From: Amycolatopsis australiensis
Lineage (GTDB): Bacteria; Actinomycetota; Actinomycetes; Mycobacteriales; Pseudonocardiaceae
Reading direction: 5' to 3'
DNA length: 64,000 bases
Assembly (NCBI RefSeq): GCF_900119165.1
Contig: NZ_FPJG01000006.1
Coordinates: 4,216,001 to 4,280,000 of the forward strand
Below are positions 27,355 through 36,800 of this stretch, piece after piece. Numbering within the stretch: position 1 is the first letter of the stretch; each line of letters begins with the position of its first letter. The notes beneath the pieces were generated by a model. It saw only the letters and a program-made list of their open reading frames with translations. It was not told where the DNA came from and did not search any database. Position numbers and translations under genes: made by a program.

Positions 27355-29922
27355 CTAGCCGGCCGCCGCGCTGGACTTGCCGTGCAGCACGACGTTCGCC
27401 GTCGCGGCGCCCTTGATCGCCGTCTCGATCTGGGCCATCGTCGAAGACGAGGTCAGGCCCGGAACCGTCGAGGTGCCGAGGGCGTAGAGGGTGAACGTGT
27501 ACGGGTGGCTCGACCCGCCGGGGCAGGGGCCGAAGAACTTCTGCGCGTTCGCCCCGCTGCCCATGGCTTTCTGCTTCGCGCCACCCTGGCCCGGCACGGT
27601 GTAGCCCGCGCCGAGGCCCTCCGGCAGCGACTTCGTGGCCGCCGGGACGTCCCAGATCGCCCAGTGCAGCTTGTTGCCGCCGTTGGCCACGTCGGCGAAC
27701 ACGATCGCGTACGCCTTCGCGCCGGCAGCGGCACCCCACGCGAGCGGCGGCGACGGGTCCTGGCCCGCCGTGCCGTCACCGGCGCAGGTGTACTTGTCCG
27801 GGATCGTCGCGTTGTCGGCGAACGCGGAGCTGGTCAGCTTGAAGCCGCCCGGCGCGGAGCCGCCCGGGAACTTCAGCCGCACGATCACGTTGTCCAGGAC
27901 CGTCGGCGTGCCGCCGTTCTTGTCGTTGTTCGTCGAGGTCAGCCACAGCCCGCCGTCCGGGGTCTTCGTCACCGAGCGCAGGCGGCCCCAGCGGCCGGAG
28001 AACACCGTCGACACCGTGCCGACCCCGGTCCCCGCCGCGTTGATCTGCGTGGCGAACAGCTGCTCGCCGGTGACGCCGGCGATGTAGATCCAGTCGTTGA
28101 CGATCTCGACCCCGGACGGGCCCGCCTGCGACGTCGGCCAGGTCTTCTTCGGGGCGATGAAGCCGCTGCAGCTGCCGATCGTGCCTTCGCAGCTCGGCCA
28201 GCCGTAGTTGCCGCCCTTCTGGATGAGGTTGAGCTCGTCCTGGCTGCTCTCGCCGAACTCCGCCGCCCACAGCTGCCCGCGGGAGTCCCAGGCCAGGCCC
28301 TGCGGGTTGCGGTGGCCGTAGCTCCAGACGTACCGCGCGTTGCCGCCGGTGGCGTAGAACGGGTTGTCGGACGGCGCCGAGCCGTCGGGGTTGAGCCGCA
28401 GGATCTTCCCGTTGAGCGAGCTCTTGTTCTGCGCGTTGTCGCTGTTCTTCGCGTCGCCCACGGTGGCGTACAGCTTGCCGTCCGGGCCGAACTTGATGCG
28501 GCCGCCGTTGTGGTAGCGGTTCTTCGCGATCCCCGTCAGCACCGGCGTCGACGTCGACGACAGCGTCGTGCCGTCGTAGGTCATCTTCACGATCCGGTTG
28601 TCGCCGGAAGCGGTGTGGTACAGGTAGATCGCGTGGTCGGACGTCCAGTTCGGCGAGATCGCGAGGCCGAGCAGGCCGCCTTCGCCGTTCGTCGTCACCG
28701 CGCCCGGCACCTTGCCCAGCGTGGTCTTCTGGCCCGACGGCGTCACCAGCAGGATCTCGAACCGGTCCCGCTCGGTCACCAGCGCGTTGCCGTTCGGCAG
28801 GAAGTCCACCGCCCAGGCGAGGTCGACCTTCGCGATGTCCCGGTCGTACTCCGGGATGCCCCCTGCGCCGCCCGGAGCGCTCGTCTTGACGGTGACCGCG
28901 TTGCTCGCCGCGGAGCTGTTGCCGTCGGGGTCGCGGGCCTTGACCGTGAACGTGTACGAGGTGCTCGGGTTCAGGTCGGTGACCGTCGTCCCGAGCGACG
29001 TCGTGGTCGCCACCTTGGCCGAGCCCTGGTAGACGTCGTAGCCCGCGATCGTGCCGCTGTTGTCCGTGGACGCGTTCCACGCCAGGGAGACGCTGTTGGC
29101 GGTCACGCCGGTGGAGCGCAGGTTGCCCGGCACGGTCGGCGGGGTGGTGTCGTCACTCGGCGGGGTGGTGAAGGTGACGACGTTGCTCTGCTGCGACGGG
29201 TTGCCCGCGGCGTCGAACGCGCCGACCGAGATGTCGTAGGCGGTGTTCGGCGTCAGGTTGTCGACGGTCGCCGTGGTGGTGTTCCCGTCGACGGTCTTGA
29301 GGATGTTGCCGCCGCGGTTGATCTCGTAGCGCACGACGCCGACGTTGTCGGTGGCGGCGGTCCAGGTGAAGGTGGCCGCGGTCGGCAGGATGTTGCTCGC
29401 CTTGAGGTTCGACGGCGGGGTCGGCGGCTCGGTGTCGGTGGGCGCGGTGAACGTGTCGGTGAGCTTGTCCGCGTTCGGCCCGCCGTCGGCGGTGGTCGCC
29501 GTGGTGCGGATCTTGTTGACCCCCGCGGTCAGCGACACCTTCGCGGTGACGGTCTTCCACGTCGTCCACGAGCCGGTGCCGGGGAAGTCGACGGTGCCCT
29601 TGTCGCCGCCGTCCACGGTGAGCTTCACCGGCCGGTTGGCGGTGGTCCCGTTGGCGTAGCGGAAGGTCAGCGTGTGCGTGCCCGCTTGGGCGGCGTTCAC
29701 GGAGTATTCGACGTAGCTGCCGGCGACGTTGTCGAAGTTGACGAACCCGGTGCCGGAGTAGCCGGCGTGGTTCGATTCGACGGCGCCCTGGGAGATCACG
29801 GCGTTCTCGGACTCGTAGTCGGTATCCGCCGCGAAAGCGCTTACCGGAGTGAGCGCGGTGAGGCCGAGCGCCGCGACGGCGGTACCGGCCAGTACCACAC
29901 GCCACGGTGGACGGGGTGCCAC
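27355..29922 (-). CDS. Secreted multidomain protein: CBM6/35-like - FN3 - FN3 - PQQ-type sugar dehydrogenase - PEBP
   Basis: 855 residues. Signal peptide (1-31, ending SAFA); CBM6/35-like jelly roll (about 32-158; YESENAVISQGAVESNHAGY, GTGFVNF); two fibronectin-III repeats (about 165-258 and 260-350; PPTPPSNLKAS, PPTVPGNLRST); six-bladed glucose/sorbosone dehydrogenase propeller (about 355-700; LAWAVDFLPNGNALVTERD, GLLGLAISP, NGKILRLNPDG, GHRNPQGLAWD). A C-terminal YbhB/YbcL-like PEBP domain (about 705-850; FADNATIPDKYTCAGDG, PSPPLAW, LHWAIWDVP, GPCPGG) ends it. The GTG start after AGGAGG is chosen. It probably oxidises polysaccharide-associated sugars outside the cell (inference). The PEBP fusion is unusual. 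Confidence 0.88.
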   Translation of the reverse strand: MAPRPPWRVVLAGTAVAALGLTALTPVSAFAADTDYESENAVISQGAVESNHAGYSGTGFVNFDNVAGSYVEYSVNAAQAGTHTLTFRYANGTTANRPVKLTVDGGDKGTVDFPGTGSWTTWKTVTAKVSLTAGVNKIRTTATTADGGPNADKLTDTFTAPTDTEPPTPPSNLKASNILPTAATFTWTAATDNVGVVRYEINRGGNILKTVDGNTTTATVDNLTPNTAYDISVGAFDAAGNPSQQSNVVTFTTPPSDDTTPPTVPGNLRSTGVTANSVSLAWNASTDNSGTIAGYDVYQGSAKVATTTSLGTTVTDLNPSTSYTFTVKARDPDGNSSAASNAVTVKTSAPGGAGGIPEYDRDIAKVDLAWAVDFLPNGNALVTERDRFEILLVTPSGQKTTLGKVPGAVTTNGEGGLLGLAISPNWTSDHAIYLYHTASGDNRIVKMTYDGTTLSSTSTPVLTGIAKNRYHNGGRIKFGPDGKLYATVGDAKNSDNAQNKSSLNGKILRLNPDGSAPSDNPFYATGGNARYVWSYGHRNPQGLAWDSRGQLWAAEFGESSQDELNLIQKGGNYGWPSCEGTIGSCSGFIAPKKTWPTSQAGPSGVEIVNDWIYIAGVTGEQLFATQINAAGTGVGTVSTVFSGRWGRLRSVTKTPDGGLWLTSTNNDKNGGTPTVLDNVIVRLKFPGGSAPGGFKLTSSAFADNATIPDKYTCAGDGTAGQDPSPPLAWGAAAGAKAYAIVFADVANGGNKLHWAIWDVPAATKSLPEGLGAGYTVPGQGGAKQKAMGSGANAQKFFGPCPGGSSHPYTFTLYALGTSTVPGLTSSSTMAQIETAIKGAATANVVLHGKSSAAAG

Positions 29923-29998
29923 TGGGAGCCTCCTGCGTGGGTCGGGGGACAGGGGGTGACCGGGGCGGACGGGTCGGCGGACCACCGGACGCAATAGT

Positions 29999-30013
29999 TA
30001 GGAAAGTTTCCTA
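29999..30013. promoter_or_regulatory. TAGGAAA-G-TTTCCTA operator
   Basis: Perfect 7-bp inverted repeat around a single G, 77 bp upstream of the secreted dehydrogenase start and downstream of a consensus TTGACA (minus strand, 30050-30055). Probable repressor site for a carbohydrate-responsive regulator (inference). Confidence 0.65.
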
Positions 30014-30073
30014 TCTATGGGACAGATCTCACACCCTCCGAGCGGGCCGTGTCAATACTGGACAGGTGCGCTC

Positions 30074-30092
30074 ACCCTTGGTGAAGAAGGGT
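30074..30092 (-). terminator. Short hairpin after hemF
   Basis: ACCCTT (30074-30079) and AAGGGT (30087-30092), 6-bp arms, just past the hemF stop. Confidence 0.45.
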
Positions 30093-30099
30093 TTCCCGC

Positions 30100-31041
30100 T
30101 CAGCGGGCCACCCGCGGGTCCGGCACGGCGGCGGGTTCGCCCGCCCAGTCACGGGGGACGAGGAACGACGCCAGTTCGGCTTCCGGGCTTCCTGGCTCCG
30201 GCGTGAACTCGAACTCCCACCGGGCCAGCGGCGGCAGCGCCATGAGGATCGCCTCGGTGTAGCCGCCGGTCTGCAGCCCGAACCGCGTGCCGCGGTCGTG
30301 GACGAGGTTGAATTCGACGTACCTGCCGCGCCGGTACAGCTGCCACTGCCGTTCGCGCTCGCCGTACGCCAGTTCACGGCGGCGCCGGACGATCGGCAGG
30401 TACGCCGGGGCGATCGTCGCGATGCCCGCCGCCGCGAAGCCCGCCGCGCGGCGCCAGCCGTCCGGGCCCGGAGGGCACAGGTGGTCGAAGAAGATGCCAC
30501 CGATCCCGCGGTTTTCGCCGCGGTGCGGCAGCCGGAAGTACTCGTCGCAGGCCCGCTTCGCCTGCGCGTGGAACGCGGGGTCGAAGGTGCCGCAGTAGTC
30601 GCGGAGCACCCGGTGGAAGCCGACCGCGTCCTCGGCGAAGCCGTAGCACGGCGTCAGGTCCGCGCCGCCGCCGAACCACCACGTGCTGCCCGACTCGAAG
30701 TACCGGAAGTTCGCGTGGAACGCCGGCACGTACGGGTTGCGCGGGTGGATCACCACCGACAGCCCGGTCGCGAAGAAGCCGCTCTCCGGGTCCAGGCCGT
30801 GCTGCGCGGCGACCGTCGCCGGGACGCGCTCGCCGTGCACGGCCGAGTGGTTCACACCGGCGCGCTCGAAGACGTCCCCGTTCTCCAGCAGCCTCGCCTG
30901 CCCGCCGCCACCGCCGGGCCGGTGCCACTCCGACCGGCCGAAGCGGGCCCCGCCGTCGAGCCGTTCCAGTTCCGCGACCAGCTCGCGCTGGCCGGAGCTC
31001 ATGATCGCCCGGACGGCGTCGCGTCTCTCGCCTGAAGGCAT
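30100..31041 (-). CDS. hemF: Oxygen-dependent coproporphyrinogen III oxidase
   Basis: 313 residues, normal HemF length. It converts coproporphyrinogen III to protoporphyrinogen IX with molecular oxygen. Nearly all family signatures are visible: GGGGGQARLLENGDVFERAG, NPYVPAFHANFRYFE, WWFGGGADLTPCYG, YCGTFDP, RGENRGIGGIFFDHL, YVEFNLVHDRGTRFGLQTGG and ESILMALPP-like EAILMALPP. The ATG after a G-rich site is preferred to an upstream GTG. It stands alone, without other haem genes. Many actinobacteria instead use the coproporphyrin-dependent route, so its presence is worth noting. Confidence 0.95.
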   Translation of the reverse strand: MPSGERRDAVRAIMSSGQRELVAELERLDGGARFGRSEWHRPGGGGGQARLLENGDVFERAGVNHSAVHGERVPATVAAQHGLDPESGFFATGLSVVIHPRNPYVPAFHANFRYFESGSTWWFGGGADLTPCYGFAEDAVGFHRVLRDYCGTFDPAFHAQAKRACDEYFRLPHRGENRGIGGIFFDHLCPPGPDGWRRAAGFAAAGIATIAPAYLPIVRRRRELAYGERERQWQLYRRGRYVEFNLVHDRGTRFGLQTGGYTEAILMALPPLARWEFEFTPEPGSPEAELASFLVPRDWAGEPAAVPDPRVAR

Positions 31042-31081
31042 GTCCCCCACCCCCACCGGGCAGGGTACCGCGAAACCGGGG

Positions 31082-31516
31082 TCAGCCGGCGATGTCGGCC
31101 CGCGCGACGACCTTGGTGATCTTCGCCCGGACGAGGGACTCCTCGGGCACGGCGTTGCGCTTGCCGTACTCCTCGGCGCGGTCGGCGCCCATGTACCGGC
31201 CGCCGATCCGGGTGGCCCAGTCGAGCAGGTCGTCGTCGTGGGTGAGGCGGGCTTCGGCGGTGAACTGGACGTACGAGTACGGCGGCCGCTGGTCGTCGAC
31301 GGCCAGGCAGACGCGTCCGTCGCGGGCGATCGTGCGGCCCTTGAGCGAGTCGGTGACCGTGGTGAAGATCAGCTCGTCGCCGTCCGGGCCCTCGTTGAGC
31401 AGGAACCAGACCGGCGTGACCACCGGGGCGCCGTTCTTGCGGACCAGGGCCAGCATGCCGGTCCGGGTGCCTTCCGAGGCGAACTTCCACCACTCGTCGC
31501 GGCTCATCTCACGCAT
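31082..31516 (-). CDS. PPOX-class flavin/F420-dependent oxidoreductase family protein
   Basis: 144 residues, single split-barrel domain of the pyridoxamine-phosphate-oxidase-like superfamily. Visible are EGTRTGMLALVRKNGAPVV, PVWFLLNEG, LIFTTVTDSLKGRTIARDGR and QFTAEARLTHDDDLLDWATR. In actinobacteria this branch often uses F420 (family knowledge); cofactor and substrate are not determinable here. On the minus strand a TAACGT -10 (31524-31529) lies 7 nt before the ATG, so the mRNA is probably leaderless. It is divergent from the SMC operon, 62 bp apart. Confidence 0.85.
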   Translation of the reverse strand: MREMSRDEWWKFASEGTRTGMLALVRKNGAPVVTPVWFLLNEGPDGDELIFTTVTDSLKGRTIARDGRVCLAVDDQRPPYSYVQFTAEARLTHDDDLLDWATRIGGRYMGADRAEEYGKRNAVPEESLVRAKITKVVARADIAG

Positions 31517-31523
31517 GTGAGCG

Positions 31524-31570
31524 ACGTTAGCCCCTCACCCGGGCGTGCGCAGAGGGTGGCCGACTAGCCT
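31524..31570. promoter_or_regulatory. Divergent leaderless promoters: PPOX gene and SMC operon
   Basis: Minus strand TAACGT (31524-31529) ends 7 nt before the PPOX ATG; plus strand TAGCCT (31565-31570) ends 8 nt before the GTG of the SMC operon. Neither start has a ribosome binding site. Confidence 0.5.
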
Positions 31571-31578
31571 GGCCTGCT

Positions 31579-33057
31579 GTGCGAGACGACGAGACCGGGA
31601 CGACGGGCCTGGCCGACGAGGGGCTGACCCGCCGCCTCAAGGCGCTGGCCTGCACCGCGCCGCTGCACGACCTGGACGCGCGCAAGGCGAAGCTCGACTG
31701 GGCCGACTGCACGGTCTACCAGATGGCCGAGATCGCGCTGCACACGATCGACCAGGTCACCATCGCCATGGACTTCGACACCGGCGCCGGCCACGACGAG
31801 GTCATCGACCGGCTGCTGCCGTTCATCGCCCAGCAGGCGCCGTCGCGGATGCCCGAGGAACACGTGCGCGTGGCCAAGTGGGTGCTCGACAACCTGATCA
31901 ACGTCGGCACCACCGACCGCGGCTTCCGGCGCGTCTACGGCTCGCTCGGGCCGGGCGGCTACCAGCGGCGTCAGTTCGACTTCAAGCTGCTCGTCGAGCT
32001 GGCCGCGCCGGACGGCGAGGTCTACCTGCGGGCCACCGACGAGGCCATCAACGTCCTCGTCGGCGCCCTCGACACCGACGTCGAGTCCGCGCAGATCGCC
32101 GCCGAGGTCAAGCTCGAGAACCTGATCAACCGCGGCCGGCTGGCCGACGCCAAGCTCGCCGCCGAGCAGGCCCGCTACCGGACTGTCCAGTACGGCGAGA
32201 CGCTGCGCGCGAAGCTCGACGCGACCCGCCGCGATGTCCGCTCGGTCGACTGGGAACGCGAGGTCCCGGAACTGCTGGACAGCGCGCTCAGCCACATCGA
32301 AGCCCGGTTCCGCGCCGAGAACGCCATCCTCAAGAACATCACGACCGCCCGCGACGAGACCGAGGACCTCGACCGCAAGCGCCGCGCCGCCGAGCTGGTC
32401 GACATCGTCGGCGACTGCATCCGCCGGCACACCCGGCTGCAGTCGCGGCTCGCCGACGCGGGTGCGATCTTCCGCGCCGAGCAGGACCGCCAGCAGTTCT
32501 CGGGCCCGCCGCAGCGCGCGACCCTGGACCTCTTCGGCCAGCTCCTGGTGCCGACGCTCGGGCTGCCGCTGGCCGACGCGGTCGCGCCCGCCGAGCGCTT
32601 CTTCCACGCCGCCGCGGGCATCGCCGCGCCCGTCGTGCCGTCGCTGTCTTCGCTGGTCTCGCTGCTCCTGCGGCCCGCGCCCGAACGCGACCAGCTGGTG
32701 GGGGAGGTCCCCGAGCCGGAGCTGATGCCGGCCGAGGTCACCGACCGCTTCGGCGACGACGTCTGGCGCGCCGCCGACGAGCTGCTCGACCTGCCCGAGG
32801 TGCCGCGGCGGCTGTCCGGGTTGCTCGAGGAAGCGCGCCGTAGCCGCCAGCCCGGTCTCGCCGCCCTGGTCGCGCTGCGCGCCGTCCACGCCTACAGTCC
32901 CGGGGTCGGCGCGGCCCGCCGCCAGGGTGACCGGCAGGTCCTGCTCGCCGTCGACGACGGCACGCTCCTGGACGACCCGGAGTTCGGCGGCGCCGACCTG
33001 CTCCTGTCCACCGCCGCCGTAGAGCGTGCCGACGAAGAAGAAGAGGAAGTCGCGTAA
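31579..33057 (+). CDS. MukF/MksF/JetA-like kleisin subunit of an SMC complex
   Basis: 492 residues, first gene of a coupled three-gene SMC operon. It is cytoplasmic and largely helical. The N-terminal part has a winged-helix-like start (LTRRLKALACTAPLHDLDAR), a long helical middle (about 130-290, with LENLINRGRLADAKLAAEQA and RFRAENAILKNITTARDE), and a C-terminal region ending in the acidic tail ADEEEEEVA. This order matches MukF/MksF and Wadjet JetA kleisins, which bridge the two SMC heads. The call rests on gene order plus this layout, not on a sharp motif. GTG start, probably leaderless. Stop overlaps the next ATG as TAATG. Confidence 0.7.
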   Translation: MRDDETGTTGLADEGLTRRLKALACTAPLHDLDARKAKLDWADCTVYQMAEIALHTIDQVTIAMDFDTGAGHDEVIDRLLPFIAQQAPSRMPEEHVRVAKWVLDNLINVGTTDRGFRRVYGSLGPGGYQRRQFDFKLLVELAAPDGEVYLRATDEAINVLVGALDTDVESAQIAAEVKLENLINRGRLADAKLAAEQARYRTVQYGETLRAKLDATRRDVRSVDWEREVPELLDSALSHIEARFRAENAILKNITTARDETEDLDRKRRAAELVDIVGDCIRRHTRLQSRLADAGAIFRAEQDRQQFSGPPQRATLDLFGQLLVPTLGLPLADAVAPAERFFHAAAGIAAPVVPSLSSLVSLLLRPAPERDQLVGEVPEPELMPAEVTDRFGDDVWRAADELLDLPEVPRRLSGLLEEARRSRQPGLAALVALRAVHAYSPGVGAARRQGDRQVLLAVDDGTLLDDPEFGGADLLLSTAAVERADEEEEEVA

Positions 33058-33857
33058 TGGCGCTGTCCCACAGCAGCGTGGACGCCGAGGCCGCGGCCCG
33101 GCTGGTGGCCTTCGGCATGCGGCCGAAGCAGCTCCCGGCCCGCGACGTCGTGTACGGCGACCTCGTGCGCCGCTACGGCGAGGACAACGCGTTCAAGGCG
33201 CTCACCCACGCCGTCGCCGCCGGGCTCGGGCTGATGGTCCTCGAGGTCAACCAGCAGGCCGGGGCGGTCCTCGCGGCCACGGACGAGTCCGTGTTCGAGA
33301 TCAAGATGGACTCCTACGCGCGCCAGGCCAAGATCCGCGAGCGCCGCGAGACCGAGAAGGTCCTGCACGGGCTCATCCACCTCGCGACCGCCGCGCTCGG
33401 CTACCCGCGCCCCGACGACCTGGCCAACGACACCTACATCGGCCGCGTCAGCGTCGAGCAGGTCGACGCGATGGTCCGCGAAGCCGCCCGGATGCTCGAC
33501 GAGCGCGCCGCGCAGGCCGAGGCCAACAACGACCCGCTGGCCGACGCGCCCGAGCTGGAACAGGCCTGGCGCGCCTACGCCCGCCGTCCCGCGGCCGCGG
33601 CCACCAAGGACGGCCGCCTGGCCGCCGACACCACCCGCGGGATGGTCTCCCGCGCCCTGCGCTTCCTCGCCGACCAGGGCTTCCTGGTCCCGGTGAGCGA
33701 CGAGCAGGGCGGCACCTACCGGACCACGCCGCGCTACCAGATCCAGGTCCGCGAGCTGGCCGCGGACGCCGCCTTCGACGACCTGCTCGCGCTCGACGTC
33801 GTCGCGGTCGCGAACGCCGGGGGCACGCTGCGCGCGGCGGCGTCCGACACGCTGTAA
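33057..33857 (+). CDS. MukE/MksE/JetB-like (KITE) subunit of an SMC complex
   Basis: 266 residues, cytoplasmic, with tandem winged-helix character. Near the N-terminus are AARLVAFGMRPKQLPARDVV and LVRRYGEDNAFKALTHAVAA; near the C-terminus is DTTRGMVSRALRFLADQGFL, a typical wing-helix segment. The size and middle position fit MukE/MksE and JetB, which bind the kleisin and regulate the SMC ring. The start shares its A with the upstream TAA, so stoichiometry is probably coupled. An AGAGGGG ribosome site after the stop serves the SMC gene 11 nt downstream. Identification is by context and fold pattern. Confidence 0.7.
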   Translation: MALSHSSVDAEAAARLVAFGMRPKQLPARDVVYGDLVRRYGEDNAFKALTHAVAAGLGLMVLEVNQQAGAVLAATDESVFEIKMDSYARQAKIRERRETEKVLHGLIHLATAALGYPRPDDLANDTYIGRVSVEQVDAMVREAARMLDERAAQAEANNDPLADAPELEQAWRAYARRPAAAATKDGRLAADTTRGMVSRALRFLADQGFLVPVSDEQGGTYRTTPRYQIQVRELAADAAFDDLLALDVVAVANAGGTLRAAASDTL

Positions 33858-33868
33858 GAGGGGAACCG

Positions 33869-36800
33869 ATGTACGAGCTTTCGCGGGTCCGCCTGCACTC
33901 GGTGGGCCCGGCCGGTGCCCGCTACCAGGACGTCGTGCTGGACTTCAGCGGCGTCGGCGCCAAGATCACCGCGCCGAAGCAGGACGCGCTGTTCAGCGCG
34001 GGCATCCACGCGACCGGACCGGCCGAGCTGCGCCGCCCGTCGCCGGCGAGCGTGCTGTTCCTCGAGAACGGCGGCGGCAAGTCCGTGCTCATCAAGCTGA
34101 TCTTCTCGGTCATGCTGCCCGGCCGGCGCCAGGTCGTCGGCACCACCAGCACGAAGGTCCTCGAGAAGTTCGTCGCCGCGAAGGACGTCTCGCACGTCGT
34201 GCTGGAGTGGCTGCACGTCGAGAGCGGGCACCGGATCATCACCGGCAAGGTCTCCGAGTGGCGCGGGCACGTCGTGTCCGCCGACTCCGAGAACCTCGTC
34301 GACTCCTGGTACTGCTTCCGCCCGACCGCCGCGCTGGGCCTCGACTCGCTGCCGATGACGCAGGACGGCCGGCTGCTCACCATGTCCGGCTTCCACGACA
34401 AGCTCACCGCGGCCCAGCTGGCCGAGCCCGAGCTGGAGCTGTTCTGGACCCGCCGCCACCACGAGTGGACCGGCCGCCTGGACGGGCTGGGCCTCGACAC
34501 CGAGCTGTTCCGGTACCAGCGGGCGATGAACGCGGGCGAAGGGGAGGCGGCGGACGCGTTCGCGTTCGGCACCGACGACGCGTTCGTCGAGTTCCTGCTG
34601 CGCGCGGTCATCTCCGAAGACGAGCCGAAGGACCTCGCCGAGGTCGTCGCGACCTACGCGCACAACCTGGCTCAGCGCGGGGATCTCCTCTCCGAACGCG
34701 ACTTCGTCGCGGGTGCCCTGGAGCTGCTGGGCCCGCTGGCCGCCGAAGAGGGCGTCGCCGCGGAGTCGCGGAAGATCGCCGAAGCCGCGAAGGCCGACAT
34801 GGCCGCCCTAGCGGCGCGGGTCGTCGCGCGCAACGAACTGGAGAACGCGCGGCTGTCCGGGCTCGAGGAGCACGTCGCCGAGGTCAAGACCGCGGAGAAG
34901 CTCGCGGAAGGCGACCACCGGCGGCTCGCCGCGGCCGTCACGGAACTGCGCCGCCTGGTCGCGGTCCTGCGCCTCGACGAAGCCCAGGAGGCCCGCAAGC
35001 GTGTCGACGCCGAACTGGCCGCGGCGAAGACCGAGGCCGAGGCGTGGCGCGAGACGGCGACGGTCCTCAACCAGCTGAACGCGGCCCGCAAGGCGAAGGA
35101 CCTGCGCGAACTCGTCGGCAGCCGCGAGGAGAAAGCCCGTCCCGCCCTGACAGCCCGCAACGACGCTGCTTCGGCGCTCGCTCGCGGGTTGCACGCCCTG
35201 GCGCAGGACGCCCAGCGTCAGGCCGACAAGGCCGAAGCGCACGCGGGCGCGTTGCGCGCCGAAGCCGAGAAGGCGCAGACGGAACGCGACGAAGCCGCCA
35301 ACCTCGCGGCCGCCCGGCGCGCCGAAGCGCGTGGCCTGACCGCGCGGATCACAGAACTGCGCGAAGAGGTCCAGGCCGCCGTGCGCGCGGGGTTGCTGCC
35401 GTCGGGCGCCGACGTCGCCGAAGCGTCGCGGGCCGCACGCGCCGCGGCGGAGCAGGCCGTGGCCGAGCTGGCCCGGCGCGAGCAGGAACTCGACCGCGTC
35501 GCGGCGGATCTGCAAGCGGCGCAACGGGCCGTGAACGAGGCCCACCAGCTCGCGGGCACCACCCAGGACCGGTTCGAGCGCGCGACCGAGGACCTCGACC
35601 GCGCCCACCGCCGGACCGACGCGCTCGCCGCCGAGGGACGCCTGGTCGAGCTGCTCGGCGCCGACGACGTCAACCTCGAAAGCGACCTCCCGGTGCTGCT
35701 GGAACGGCTGCGCGAAGCGAGCGCGGCCGTCGAGAAGGAGCAGACCGCGCTGCGGATGGAGGAGTCCGCGGACGAGCGGGCACTGGCCGCGCTGGGGTCC
35801 GGCGGGCTGCTGCCGCCGCCGGAGGACGTCCAGGCCGCCCTCGACGCGCTCGAAGAGGCCGGGATCACCGCGTGGTCCGGCTGGCGGTACCTGTCCAAAC
35901 TGGACGCTTCGCGCCGGGCCGAGGTGCTGGACAGCCTGCCGCAGCTGGTGTCGGGCGTCCTGCTGAACGACGCCGCGCACGCCGGCCGCGCCCGCGAGGT
36001 GCTGACGAAGCGGCGGCTGCTGCCGAGCGCGATCATCGCCGTCGGCACCACCGACGCGCTGCAGGCCGACGTGCCCGCCGCGCCGGGTGTCGAGTTCCTC
36101 GTGCCGCCGAACCCCGCGATGTACGACGAAGAAGCGGCCGACGCCGAGCGAGAAGCCGTGGCGCGGCGGCACACCGAGCGGCAGCGGCGGCTGGAAGCGT
36201 TGTCCGCCAAGCTTTCGGCCGACGGCGCGCTGACCTGGAAGCTCACCACCTGGCGCGAGGACTACCCGCCCGGCGCCATCGCGACGCTGGCCGAACAGGC
36301 CCAGGCGGCCCGCACCGCGCGCGAGACCGCGCGCACCGCGCTGGAGCAGGCCGAGGCGGAATTCACGCGATTGAGCGAAAAAGCCGCGTCCCTGCGTGAG
36401 CGCGTCCCCGAGCTGCGGGCGGCGGCGGCCGAAGCCGAGGAGAAGGCCCGGCGGCTCGGTGAGCTGGGTGCGCGCAGCGCGCGGATCGCCGAGTGGACCG
36501 AAGAGGTCGAACGCGCCACCGAAATCGCCGAGCGGGCCGATCTCCAGGCGGCCGACGCGGCCGGCAAGGCCGCGCGCCTGCGCGAACAAGCGGGGGAGGA
36601 GCAGCGCACCGCCGACGGCCACCGCCGCACCGCGACCACCGCGCGCGCCGAGCTGGCCGAAGTGCCCGGCGCGGCCGACGCCGGCGACGGACCGGCGCCC
36701 GCCGAGCCGGTCGACGCGCTGCGCCGGACCTACGCCTCGGCGTCCGAGGCGTACGCGAAGGTCGAGGTCGGCAGCGACCTGCGGGCCGAGCTGGAACAGG

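Noticed and set aside
32996..33868. Upstream extension of the SMC gene giving a 1770-residue product
   Set aside because: The extension runs through the MukE-like gene in another frame and is low-complexity Arg-rich; the ATG at 33869 has a ribosome site and begins family sequence.
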